DNA from: Pratylenchus scribneri
Lineage: Eukaryota > Nematoda > Chromadorea > Rhabditida > Pratylenchidae
Length of the DNA stretch: 64,000 bases
NCBI GenBank assembly: GCA_030063045.1
Contig: JAQSEB010000045.1
Coordinates: 1,054,001 to 1,118,000 of the forward strand
Direction: 5' to 3'
The position numbers and the translations under genes were made by a program. This document shows positions 36,651-47,059 of the stretch, piece after piece (the first letter of the stretch is position 1; each line of letters starts with the position of its first letter). The notes beneath the pieces are model-generated. The model was not told the origin of the DNA, made no database searches, and worked only from the letters and a program-made list of their open reading frames with translations.

Positions 36651-38546
36651 TTGTATCTGGTTTGCTTGGTTGATTTTTTTTGCTGTTGATTCTGTTGTAG
36701 ATGAATCTCCATCTCTCTGATATTCGTATCTCTCAATGGTTGGGTGAATTCAGGTTTTTGGGTTTCATCCATTTCCACTGCCAATTGTGCTTGGCTACTG
36801 TCCTGGCCAGCCTTATTGCTTATCAGAATGCCATATTCGCCGGCATTCTCTACCTTTGCCTCCCGGTTGACCAACTTGAATTCGCCAGTGTCTCTGTATT
36901 CCACCAACTTCACTCGGTCTCCATCCGGTATCAATGGTTCGCCATTTTTGAACCATTCCACCTCCGGAGATTGTTGTCCAGGTTTCCCTACGCCAGCCAT
37001 TTTCTAGCCCATTTCCATGGATTCACCTTCCTTCACTTTTTGTCGTTTCAATGGCTCAATAATTCTTGGCCTTTCCACACCCGCATCTTGTTCCGTGACT
37101 TTAGCCTCAGTTTGTGCTTGGCCGAATTCATTTTTGGCCACTGCCCGATATTGGCGGAAATCATTTTGTTGCACTTCTTTGATGACCATTCGCCAATGTG
37201 TTTTCGTTTCATCGTATTGAATGCTCATTCGGGTGCCAGATTGAATGCGGAAATTGTCGTGAACAGTGAAAAATTCCACATTTGGCTGGGGAATGCACCG
37301 GACGCTGCATTCCAAAATGACTTGGCCACCGATTTGTGCTTGTTGATTGGAGAGTGGCCGAGTGAATTCGGCCGACATTGCTGTGAAAAGTGGATTACAT
37401 TTTGGGTAAAATTTTTATATTTTTGAGGGTAAATTCACTCAAAATTATTGAAAAACTCACTTTCCACTCGAGGATTGCTCGCAGTTTTTGCTTTTCCAAC
37501 AACATTTTCGGCTACGCAAATATATTTTCCTTCGTGAATATTCTCCACTGCGTCAATACTCAACCGTTGTACGCCCTTTTCCTTTGTGATTTGAACGCCC
37601 TCCTCCGGTTTGTCCTCCAATTTTTGATTGCCTTTGTACCAAATGATTTGTGGTTCTGGCAATCCGGTAACATTGCATTCGAATGCCATTTTTTCACGCA
37701 AAGGCACTAATTTATCCGTCAAATTTACTTTGAATTCTGGCGCCTTTTGCACGGGTTTGTACAGTGTTTCTATAAATAAACAAATTTTTTGGAATTTTCT
37801 CCTCTTTTTGTTAAACAGAACAATTCCTCATTTGAAGCTTATATTTCACCCTAAAGCTAATTCAATATTAAAATGAGAAATCATTTTCCTTTTATACTTC
37901 AAAATGAATATATCATTTATACTAGAGCAGAAATAAAAGAGTTTAGTAAAGCAAAAAAACTGAATTGGCAAGTTTGCCATTTTGATCAAAAATAGGGATC
38001 TTTTTACCATTGCGTTTTTTCGTCTAATTAAATATTTATCCGGTTAATAAAAATGGTTATATACTAAAGAAAGAAAAAAAGAATGAATCTCCTTAATTTA
38101 ATCCATTAACAACCTGCAACAATTGTACTAAATTCCATACTCTCTCCCTCGTTCACATTTGCATTTTGGAGTTGTTGTTGGAATTTGGGTGCACCTAGCC
38201 CAACCTCATCCACACGAATTGTTGGAACTGGCCCAACTCGAATTTGTTCTTCATTCATCGATTTGTCATTTTGATTTTCAACTTCCACCCTAATTCGACC
38301 ATTTTCTCCCTCTTTAATGTTTGGAATATGAATGCAACTGATGCCTTCGGGCAAATTCTTCTCAATTTTGATTCCATTTTTATCATCCTAAAAATTAATT
38401 TTAATAAATTTAATTGAAGGCACAATTCTAACCTCCAATGGTTGCCCATCTTTGACACATCCAATTTTCTGTGCCCCATCAACTTTTATTTCAGCCACTA
38501 ATTCCCCATTCGGTTTCGGTTCACATTCAAACATTTGTTCCAATTC
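36651..38546 (-). pseudogene. I-set immunoglobulin repeats, titin/twitchin-like, with in-frame stop
   Basis: Minus-strand exons 38433-38546, 38114-38387, 37461-37769 and 36651-37380 join with correct phases. They carry at least three I-set Ig domains, shown by the repeating pattern A-P-E-F...F-E-C-N-V-T-G-L-P-E-P-Q-I-I-W-Y-K-G...G-K-Y-I-C-V-A-E-N and a later V-E-W-F-K-N-G-E-P-L...A-G-E-Y-G-I-L-I-S-N-K-A-G. This is the style of giant muscle proteins (titin, twitchin, UNC-89, kettin). In the last exon a TAG at 37006-37004 interrupts an otherwise continuous frame between E-S-M-E-M-G and K-M-A-G-V-G. One domain lacks its usual second Cys strand. With only about 440 codons, no muscle-protein neighbours and a stop, it is probably a broken fragment. 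A sequencing error at the TAG would soften this. Confidence 0.65.
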
Positions 38547-38956
38547 CTTTTTAATGAAAAAACTTTTCGAAAAATGTCGGAAAATTTTTGATAAGTTTGT
38601 TAAATTTTCAGAATAGTTCCAAAGGGCTGAAAAAGTGATATAAAAATTTAAAAAATGACATAAAAAGGCTGAAAAAGTGTTCAAAAGTTAAAGAAGTAAT
38701 CAGAAAGTCAAATATTTTATGCTTAAATCAAGTTAGAAATGTTTTTATTTAATTTATAATCATATTTATGGTTCTCAATGAAAAATTTATTTAACTTCAT
38801 TTCCGAGCCCTAATGATGATATTAACATATATATGAAATGAATATAAATGAATGATGATGATTCATTTGAAAAGTCCTGTTGAAAGGAAAGAGAGAAAAA
38901 AAGGACTGATTTAATCTCAGTTCGGGCAATAATGCTAATTGAATTCCGTGGTAGGT
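38547..38956. other. intergenic upstream of the Ig fragment
   Basis: No further Ig exon was recognised upstream on the minus strand; A+T-rich. Confidence 0.4.
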
Positions 38957-39606
38957 CGTTCCCCCAAAAATGCAAAAATAAATGGGCCCCAAAAAGTACA
39001 AAAACGGGCGTTACCCCAAAAATGCAAAAATAAAAAAAATACATGAAAAATAGAATTAATTAATAAAATAAATTAATTTTAATATTCTTTTTTTGTCAGA
39101 AAAATATAAAAAACAATAAGTAAACAAAATATAAATTTCAATTTTCTTTATAATTTTATAAAAAATAAATTTATTTTTAGACCTTTCGAAGGTAAATAAA
39201 TATATAATTTGACTTAAGGTAATAATATTTTAACGAAATGATAAAGGTAGAAAGAATTTTCGTTGATGGTATTATAATATGGGCAAACAAAATTTTTTTG
39301 AAAATTTTCGACCATATACAGGGACCATTTACTATTTCTATAGCTCTGTCGAATGAGTGATATTTCGACCGAATCCGAGCTATTGTAGGGAAAATTTTTT
39401 CCGAAAAATATATTGGCTAAGTACCACCTTTAAACGTCAACGACAAATTTATGGCTATAATTTATTTGTGTGATTATTAATTTTAGTTTATATTTTCCAT
39501 AAAAATAAATAAAAAAAATGCAATTATAGGAGAAATTTTTATTTTTGCATTTTTTGGGGTAAAGCCCGTTTTTGCATTTTTTGGGGTAACGCCCTTTTTG
39601 CATAAA
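38957..39606. mobile_element. MITE-like element, inverted CCCCAAAAATGCAAAAA ends
   Basis: Left end (about 38957-39030) contains two CCCCAAAAATGCAAAAAT units with GGGCGTTAC between. The right end (about 39537-39606) carries the same units inverted, around GGGGTAACGCCC. The 0.5-kb interior is A+T-rich without a coding frame. Confidence 0.65.
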
Positions 39607-39731
39607 TTGAGGGAGAGGAACATAAAAAATGGCAATGGAATGGATGGACCCATGGCCATGACCCAGGCATTCGATCAATTGTGGCCCCAAATTTTACTTC
39701 CTCCATCCCATAATTTTGGCCCCAAATCTTA

Positions 39732-40028
39732 GGCCATGTGTATACTTTTCTTGCCGGCAAGTTTTTTTTTCTCCAATTTCTCCATTTATCGCATGTGTGT
39801 CTGATCTCTCTCGGACTTGCTGGCAAGTTTTTGGGAGAACTTGCTAGCAAGTTAAGAGAAAAAGAGTAAATTTTATCACATCTCTCGCTCCAGCTCAGCT
39901 TCTATTGTCTATAAAGCGAAAAGTGGAAAAAACTTGCGGCAAGTAGCGAGAGAGCGATATATAACACTGTCCCTAAAGGAGATGCGAGACGAAAAAACTT
40001 GCCACTTGCCCGAAGTATATCTCAGGCC
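39732..40028. mobile_element. MITE with TTA target duplication (PIF/Harbinger-like)
   Basis: 297 bp starting GGCCATGTGTATACTTTTCT and ending GAAGTATATCTCAGGCC. The ends are imperfect inverted repeats of about 35 bp that include an inverted TTGCC-GCAAG motif. It is flanked by TTA on both sides (39729-39731, 40029-40031). A 3-bp TTA/TAA target and G-rich termini match the PIF/Harbinger pattern. The flanks carry a short direct repeat, CTTCCTCCATCCCATAATTT, next to the insertion. Confidence 0.75.
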
Positions 40029-40310
40029 TTACTTCCTCCATCCCATAATTTTGGCCCCAAATCTTACTTCCTCCATCCCTTCCCTTTAATTTATTTAAAA
40101 ATTTATTTATTTGAAAAAATTAATAAAAATAAGAATGACAAAAAATATGACAAAAAGAAAAAAAAATACAAAAAGAAAAGCATAATAATGACAAAAAGAA
40201 ATTCCGGATATCCGCCAATTCTTGGTCCATTCCATTCCCTCCTTCTCAATTGTGGTTCCGCCGATCCTGTTCTCGCCGCCGTTGTAGTGCGTTCCGTCGG
40301 TCTCGTTCAA

Positions 40311-40475
40311 TCATATGCGCAATCGCTCTTCGGCCTGTGCTGCGCGTCGTTCAGCCTCCTGTGCACGACGTTCGGCCTCTTGTCTGAGTCTTTGCTCCTC
40401 TTCCAACCGCCTTCTCAACTCATCCTGGTTACGTCGGCGCTCGCGATCGGAGTAAGAACCAGATGACGAACTCAT
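40311..40475 (-). CDS. small charged coiled-coil protein (copy 2)
   Basis: 54 residues starting M-S-S-S-S-G-S-Y-S-D-R-E-R-R-R-N, then an Arg/Glu/Ala helix (E-E-Q-R-L-R-Q-E-A-E-R-R-A-Q-E-A-E-R-R-A). Clear paralogue of 34534-34659 in opposite orientation and longer by about 13 residues. ATG at 40475 is chosen because it aligns with the copy-1 start. The mostly synonymous-looking third-position changes between copies hint at selection but were not counted. Function unknown; a soluble alpha-helical protein is likely. Confidence 0.5.
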   Translation of the reverse strand: MSSSSGSYSDRERRRNQDELRRRLEEEQRLRQEAERRAQEAERRAAQAEERLRI

Positions 40476-40756
40476 TTTTATTTTGTTGCAATCCTGCAAA
40501 AAAAAAGGATTCGTTATATATAAAAAGCTTTGTCGTCTCGGTTTTGGGGTATAAATAAGTAAGGGCTGGGATGGATGTCGGGAAGTAGGTCTTTAAAATA
40601 TATTCAAAAAGCGTTCGTTTAGACTAATTTTGGTATGATTTGTTGTGTGCTTTGGGGGGTTGATTTGGTTAGCAGAAGTGGAAAACTGGTTTGGACAAAA
40701 TTTGGACGTAATTTTTTACATTTTCGTTTATAATTTTTTGGATTTGAATATCTGAA
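40476..40756. promoter_or_regulatory. likely shared promoter (copy 2)
   Basis: Inverted copy of 34252-34533 with the same spacing between divergent ATGs and the same ACATTTTCGTTTATAATTTT block. Confidence 0.4.
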
Positions 40757-40890
40757 ATGTTTTATATTCGTTGCGCTGCACCAAAGTGGGGCTTCAAAAT
40801 GGTATATAATAACTCACATGGCTATGTGGCTTGGGGCCCAGGAGGAGTTTGCTAAGTTCTATGCGCATGTCCCATTTTGGCCCTATTCAG
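40757..40890 (+). pseudogene. truncated, frameshifted copy of the 33781-34251 gene
   Basis: It begins with the same M-F-Y-I-R-C-A-A-P-K-W-G-F. One extra A in GGCTTCAAAATGG (TTTAAATGG in the other copy) shifts the frame and leads to a TAA soon after. Homology ends near GGCCCTATTCAG at about 40890, where G-rich repeats start. A third, short scrap of the same sequence (CTATGCGCATGTCC) lies near 41320-41345. Confidence 0.75.
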
Positions 40891-40917
40891 CTCTGAAAGA
40901 TCTAGCCATATATGGAT

Positions 40918-41012
40918 TTGGGGGGGCATTTTTGTTAAAAAATGATGTTTGGGGGGGGGGGGCATTTTTAATTGAAAAGGGAGCATTTTGGGGGTGGGGG
41001 GGGGGGAATTTA
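40918..41012 (+). repeat. G-run cluster (potential G-quadruplex)
   Basis: Runs of 7, 12, 5 and about 10 G's, separated by GCATTTT-type spacers, lie within 95 bp. This is exceptional in such A+T-rich DNA. The repeats read GGGGGCATTTT at intervals, and less G-rich versions continue to about 41240. Confidence 0.8.
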
Positions 41013-41353
41013 GGCAAAAATCGCCGCGCTGTGAAAATTTTAACGTCAAATGCCCTCTGAGAAAAATTTTGCAAAAAATAGCACAGCAGTGAAAAAATCA
41101 AACTAAAAATGGCCCCTCAAGAGAAATTTTAACCAAAAAATCTCAAAAATGGAGAAAAATCTCGAAATTTTAAAAAGAAGGCATTTGGGGGCATCTCGAC
41201 TTGGAGGCGAATAAAGGGGCAAAATCTCAAAAAGGGGGCAAATGGCCGCCGCGGGGTATGTTGTGGTAGCCCTGCTCGCAATGGATGCGCGGCATGGCCT
41301 AGGAAGTGTTTGTAAAAATCTATGCGCATGTCCTTGGCCCTATTTCGCTTCAA

Positions 41354-42009
41354 AGCTAATAATATATAAAAAGTGAAAAATAAAGGACAACATTAAATTA
41401 AATTATTCCTATCGAATGATGAAATTTTATTTCGGTTTTGGAATGAAATGAAAATGTGGCGTTTGATGGCTTTTAAATTCGCGATTCCCCCTTCCATTTG
41501 CCCACAATCCTCTTTCATTGGGAGAAAATAAATGAAATGAAAACGAAATTGAATGATTCAGCGATAAAATTGTTAAATGAAAAAGGGAACGAATGAAAAA
41601 AGAGCGGAAATTTGTGTCTTCAATCATTCTTCCAATTGAATAGACGAAATAAATAAATATATAATAAATTTGATGCCATTAATGGAATTGGGGTCAAGTT
41701 GGTGGGTACGGAGAAAGGAAATTAACTATTTTAGTTTAGCGCATCTTTATGTTTTGCCCATTTCCTCTTCGCATTTTGCCACCTTTCATCATCATCCCCA
41801 TTCTTCGATGGCCAAAATTAAAATGGGGGAATTGGGACCCGAAGGGACGGAGATATCGGCCTTAAAAAAAGAAGGCGAATGAATGGGTGCAATAATTTTT
41901 TTTTGGTATAAAGTTCTAGTAAGGCTAAAAAACAAAAAAAAACATATTTACAATCTTCCTATCTACTTCTCATAAACTTTTCCACAAACAAATTCCTCTT
42001 TCTATATAT
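41354..42009. other. intergenic
   Basis: A+T-rich with no supported gene. The frame at 41670-41882 has no recognisable motif. Confidence 0.4.
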
Positions 42010-42222
42010 ATGAGTCGTCTTCAGAATCTTTCGTGGCATTCTATGGCTGGCGCCCTTTCCCCTCCAACAAATGAACGAGAAAAAGTAGCAGGCCTGCTGC
42101 ATGAACTCAACACACGAACACAATTACCGTTGGAAGGGTTGTATTGGGTTGGAGTCGGCCAAGAATGCCCCAATTTTTTTTTCCTAATTTTATTCTTATC
42201 CAATCGCAGTAATTTTTATTAA
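42010..42222 (+). CDS. possible small exon or gene, unknown
   Basis: Open frame M-S-R-L-Q-N-L-S-W-H-S-M-A-G-A with less biased composition than its surroundings. It continues to L-P-L-E-G-L-Y-W-V-G-V-G and then turns low-complexity. The opposite strand is also open. A TATATATA run lies just before the ATG. No domain or splice partner was recognised; it may be chance or a gene scrap. Confidence 0.2.
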   Translation: MSRLQNLSWHSMAGALSPPTNEREKVAGLLHELNTRTQLPLEGLYWVGVGQECPNFFFLILFLSNRSNFY

Positions 42223-42615
42223 AAATTTATGCATTGCTTCGATCTAATTATTTTTAAAATATTTAAGAAAAACAACACAAAATCCTATTTAATTTTCAGA
42301 TCCCACTCAAAAAATATTCTTATCAATTTGGTTTATTTATTCTTCGTTTTGAGGACCTTCACCCTTGTCCAATTCATTCAAACATAATTAGATATATTTT
42401 CATGTTGATGTTCATTTAATATTAATAGATAGAATGAATTCCAAAATAAGCCTAACAATTTTCACCAAATAAAATGCCTTATTAAAGGCAACAAATAAAT
42501 TAAAATGGGAAAAAAGCATCAATACATTATACGGGGACAATTCAAAGGCCCATCCAATGTATTCCCGAATTATAAATAAACGACATTTTTGATTTGGTCA
42601 ATTCGATGTTGGATA

Positions 42616-42738
42616 AAAAATGAGAAAATGTTGATCAAGGCGGGCGAACACGATCGAGAAGATGTGTTCATTCCGATAGTCAGTTTTGGCATTAACTATA
42701 AGAATTGGGAATGCCAAATTGTTTTTGGAGATGTACAG
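42616..42738 (+). pseudogene. possible SPRY C-terminal scrap
   Basis: The frame reads I-K-A-G-E-H-D-R-E-D-V-F-I-P-I-V-S-F-G-I and W-E-C-Q-I-V-F-G-D, ending at a GTAGCA donor. This resembles the last strands of a SPRY domain, where F-P-x-V-S-x-G...x-x-N-F-G is common. It is isolated, so a fragment is most likely. Confidence 0.3.
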
Positions 42739-42964
42739 GTAGCATTTTCACTCCTCCTCATGCTGAAGGCAAAGGCATCCTTAATTTGATGTCAAAATTG
42801 TTCGAAGAATGGAATGCAATCGATCACCTCAGTAGCATATTGAATTCTTGTAAAATTTTACACTTTGTAATAATCAATAAATTAAAAAAGTGTTATATGT
42901 ATGCTTTTTATTCTTTTAAATTTTTTTTTTTGGATTAATAGCATTTTCATGAGCAATTTCTAAA

Positions 42965-44393
42965 TCATTCATCAGAGTTATCATCAAAATTAACATTCTG
43001 TTTTTGATTCTGTACATAACGGTAGCTTGGAATAAGGGTTGGCTGCATTCCAACTTGAACACATCTATAAGGAAAAATTTTGAAAATAATTTTAAAATTG
43101 AAAAGAAAAATTGAAAATGTCGAAAAAAAATTTTAATTCAAAAAAAAGCTAGAATGCCAAAATAATTTATTAAAGCTTCGCTTACATTAAAAAATCATAA
43201 AAAAAATTTTATATATTGCTCCAAAGTCTTAATGGTATAAATAATAATTTTTTACAAATATTTTTTATTTATTTGGATATTTACTTGTCAAAACGACATT
43301 TCTGGCATCGATTTCGAGTATTTTGATCAATTGTACAATTGCCGTTTCTATTACAATGGAAATGCAAATTTGCTAGGACGTAACGGCGGAAGAAGCCCTA
43401 TAAGTGAATGGGGAATGTGTGATGTTTATTAAAGTTTTATTTTGTGCTTACTTTGCAACCTTCGCAACTTTGTGCCTAAAAATAGAGGAAAAATTATTTA
43501 AAAATTCAAATTCACATGATAAAAAATAATTTAACGATCATTATTAAAAATGCTTTTTATAAACTTTTAAGCCTTAAATTCATTCAATTTAACTAGTCAA
43601 AATACATTTTTTGTTTATGTATTTGGATAATCAATGGTTTTAAACCGTTTAATGCTCTTTAATTTTGACCAAACAATTATAAATTTTTGATGTTCAATTA
43701 TTTTTTTCAGCATTTCTTTCAATGTTTTTTTTTTCTCTAAATTGTCCCCAAAATATCAAAGCCAACCCCATAATTAAAACCACTGGCACGATCCCCGCAA
43801 ACAAGACAAAAATTATGGCCTAATTGGTTTTGTAGTCTTCGACGCTGAATAATAAATTTTAGGGTATTTTATTTTAAGAAAATAAAATTACTAACTTCTC
43901 TTTTAAATGCTTTCTCAGACAATTTGCTATTTTTATAGTCATTGTACATTTTTTGAACATTCTTTGCCAAAAGTCCATTTGGCATTTTGGAAAGAAGAAC
44001 AAATGCATTTTTCAGCGGCAATGAAACGAATAATTCATTTAACAATTCGGCCGGCAATTGTCGACGAGGAATTGATAAATTTTGCTAAAAATTAAACATT
44101 TTATTTAAAAGTGGACTATTAACCGCTTTCAAATCCGATTCAATTTTTGCCATTTTTAATTTCAATGCCCGATTTTCCTTTCTCAATTTTGCATTTTCTT
44201 CGTCTTTTTTGACCATTTCCTTCATAATTTCATCCAAAATTTTTTCCTTCTTTATGGCCATTTCCTCGTTCATTTTACTCTCCTCAATGTTCATTTCCTT
44301 AATTATTTTGCGCTTTCTGATTGAAATCTCCTCTTCACTTTTGCAAATTTCATTCCATTGTTTAATAAATTTTTGTTGAACTTGTTCAGTCAT
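42965..44393 (-). CDS. coiled-coil / F-box-like / nuclear-receptor DNA-binding-domain fusion
   Basis: Six minus-strand exons keep phase throughout and give 257 residues: 44124-44393, 43896-44084, 43767-43844, 43452-43475, 43285-43397, 42965-43064 (TGA). Residues 1-90 form a Lys/Glu coiled coil. Residues 91-153 hold L-P-A-E-L-L-N-E-L-F-V-S-L-P-L-K, nearly identical to the F-box-like exon at 18182-18340. Residues 166-226 are a canonical nuclear-receptor zinc-finger pair: Cys 166, 169, 183, 186 (C-x2-C-x13-C-x2-C), P-box C-E-G-C-K-G-F-F-R-R, and Cys 202, 208, 218, 221 (C-x5-C-x9-C-x2-C), then C-R-F-D-K-C-V-Q-V-G-M. There is no ligand-binding domain; the protein ends 31 residues after the last finger Cys. 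The predicted activity is DNA binding joined to a ubiquitin-ligase-type adaptor. The fusion rests on one splice (43896 to 43844), where all signals and phases agree but no transcript is available. Confidence 0.68.
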
Positions 44394-45663
44394 TTTGATT
44401 TTTTTCAAATAAATAAATATTTAATTATCCTGAATTCAATTAAATTGGTTTTAAATTAAGTATTAAAAAAGCGGCATTTAGAGTGAATGGGAATGGGAAA
44501 TATTTAATAATGACAATATCTCAAAAAATTGAATCATTTTTTGTTTACTCTGGAAGATCAATTATTCCAATTCAAGATTAAAATTTAAAAAAAATTTTTA
44601 GATACAGAAAATAGCCTTAGGGAAATATATTCATTCTTAAATTAAAAAATAAAATTTTTGATTCAATCAATCTGCCGATTTCCGTGCTATTGATAATTTT
44701 GCATTTTTATTTATCCCAAAAAATAATAAGTAATAATTACAGTATAATAAATAATTTCCTCGTTTGCTCTTTCTCATATTGTTCACCCCCTTCTCCCTCT
44801 TCCCATTGTTTGATTTATTTCTAGAAATATGAATGGGCACATAGTAGACTTTTGTAGATTCGAGGGGGGCTATAGATATATTGATTATATAGGGTGATAA
44901 AATTTTTTTAATATCATAAAAAAATTTTTCCTTAGTTTCTTGAGATACGGTCTATTATTTCGACCTTTTTTGCCCGGTAATTTCGTTTTAATACTTTCCT
45001 TTGGAATGACCAATGACATCCCTCTCATAGAAATCCAGCATTCTTATTTCTTCTTTCCTAGAATTTGTTTAAAATTCAAATCTCAAAATCGGTTTTAATT
45101 TGTTGAAAAATTGTATTCATCTCATTCCATAATAAAAAAATAAAATTCGCGAACAAATTACTGACTATTTTTTCCTCACCAATTTTACATTACACTTTTT
45201 TTTGACTGCTGATTCACATTCATTTTCAATCAATTTCACCTATTTGGTGTGAGATTTTATCATTTCATCCATTTTCCCAATAAATTTGAATGGTTTGAAT
45301 TTGAACAAATTGTGACGGGGAATGGAAGCAATCCAACAAAAATTAATCATTTAATTTCCTTCAGATAAATTTATTCCAATTCCAATGAAAAATTCACTTC
45401 TTCACAATTCCCCCATCTATTAATTACAAATAAAACAATTTCGATAGAAATAATATTCAAAGTGCATTTTATCCATTCACAGCCAAATAATTTTTGTCAA
45501 AAGGAAAATTACCATTTTTGGTTCACCAATGAATAAAATCATTTTGGCCGGCTAAAGCACTATTTCATCCGAGTCATTTTTGCCCTTCATTGCCCCCCCC
45601 CCCTTTATAGGGACTTCCCACTTCCTCTTTCCTTTTTTGGTCCATTCATTGCCCTCTCCCTTT
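44394..45663. other. intergenic, A+T-rich
   Basis: No gene recognised. A C-run (45594-45602) occurs near the end, ahead of the exon at 45766. Confidence 0.4.
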
Positions 45664-45765
45664 TTTGGTAATATCCAATGCCCACATTTTGGCAAGCCAA
45701 ATCATCCTCATTCGTGATGGTTGGAGGCACAAATTATTTTACATCATTTCTTCCATAATTATAGG

Positions 45766-45943
45766 TCCAAATTTAAATTTGGCAATTCCCTCCATTCCAT
45801 CCAAATTCATTTTTGTTGCGGATCGGCAACTTTTGCCAATTAAGGTCGAGGACCGGCAGGACAAAATGGTGGAAATGATAATGCCGGACCCAGTGGAAAT
45901 GGACGAAATTGAGCGAATGAATTGGCAGTGGAAATGCAAATGA
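45766..45943 (+). CDS. terminal exon of an unknown host gene
   Basis: After the acceptor TAATTATAG an open frame reads P-N-L-N-L-A-I-P-S-I-P-S-K-F-I-F-V-A-D-R and ends M-D-E-I-E-R-M-N-W-Q-W-K-C-K then TGA. The last 22 codons are duplicated beyond the BEL element (59594-59661). The preceding open stretch (45665-45765) may be part of the same exon. No domain recognised. Confidence 0.4.
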
Positions 45944-46355
45944 AAAGAAACCTATGGATTTGAATGGAATGAAAATATTTTTTGGAGTTTTTATTCAAAA
46001 TTAATCAAATTTATTTCTTTTCTATTTTCAATCCAATTTATTCATTTTTTATCTTTTAATTTCCAATCAATCATTTTATTCCGGCAAATTGTTAAGGCGG
46101 GATTTTCTCAAGGCTTTTTAGATTGTTATCTTTCTGTAATGCTTCATCCTATGCATTTCCAATCTTCATTCCGTTTTCAACAAGCAAAAATAAAATAAAC
46201 GTTTTATCAAATAAATTGTGTCTTGTGAATTTATTGGAAAAATCGCCTGAGGGCAATTCAACTCCAATTTGTCAATTCCAGGATTTAGAATTGAGGAAAT
46301 CAGCCAAAACAAATTTCCCTAATTATTTAGAATTCTTCATTTCTTAATTTTAGGA
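45873..46355. repeat. left copy of 483-bp flanking direct repeat
   Basis: Starts AAATGATAATGCCGGACC, ends CTTAATTTTAGGA exactly at the left LTR edge. The right copy is 59591-60073, starting exactly at the right LTR edge. A few substitutions separate them (for example ACCTATGG versus ACTTAAGG, and CCCTAA versus CCCCAA). It holds the 3' end and 3' flank of a host gene. Confidence 0.88.
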
Positions 46356-47038
46356 TTGGGCAAGGATGGAATTTGCCTTAAGGAAATTTTGGTATAAAAG
46401 GGAATTTTATGCCCGATAGTTCGTTGGCTTAAATTTTCCTAATTTTACTAAATCCCCTTAAATTCTAAAGACCGGAATAGTTCACTAGTCTAAAGATGTT
46501 TCCTAAAGATCGGATTAGTTCACAAATCTAAAGGATTCCTAATAGTAGAGTAATTCGTTACTATAAGGATAGGAAATAAATTTAACAATTTATTTGCCGA
46601 ACGCTAAAGCGATGAAAAATTGTGTGTATGAATGAATGTGGATGGACGATCTTGTGGGGAATTGTCTGGGGCGTTTCTTCGTCCATCCTTCTTTCTTCCA
46701 TTAGCATTGTTGGGGCACGGATTGGCGGGGCAAGGATTGGCCAAAATGAAGAGAGTAGGCAATCTGAGGAGGGCAAGCCATTTGGACGGTTTGGATGGCA
46801 ACGGATGGTTTTTGCGGGGTCAGCAAATGATGGGAAATTGTTGTTGCCTTTGGGGCATATGTGGATGGGAAATGTGGCTGTAATAATTGTAAGGGGGAAT
46901 AAATTAAAAGGTAGAAGATTCTACCGATAAAAAATATAAATGCAGCAAATAGGCAATGATTTGCCAATCAATTGGAAATTGGGAAGAAAATTGGAACTTA
47001 AATAAAAAATATTTAAATTCGCAAATGAATTTGCGACA
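46356..47038 (-). repeat. 3' LTR of the BEL/Pao element
   Basis: 683 bp; TGTCGC at 47038 (minus orientation) to CCCAA at 46356. The small open frames inside recur identically in the other LTR and are not separate genes. Confidence 0.9.
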
Positions 47039-47059
47039 CTCACACCAAAGAAAAAATTG

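Noticed and set aside
36701..37426. 241-codon plus-strand frame
   Set aside because: Exact antisense of the Ig exons; the Ig homology is on the minus strand.
39430..39850. Minus-strand frames with repeated P-Q-K-M-Q-K-R-A-L
   Set aside because: Translation of the CCCCAAAAATGCAAAAA inverted repeats of a MITE-like element.
46582..46967. Several 60-100 codon frames inside the left LTR
   Set aside because: They recur identically in the right LTR on both strands and show no domain; LTR sequence, not genes.
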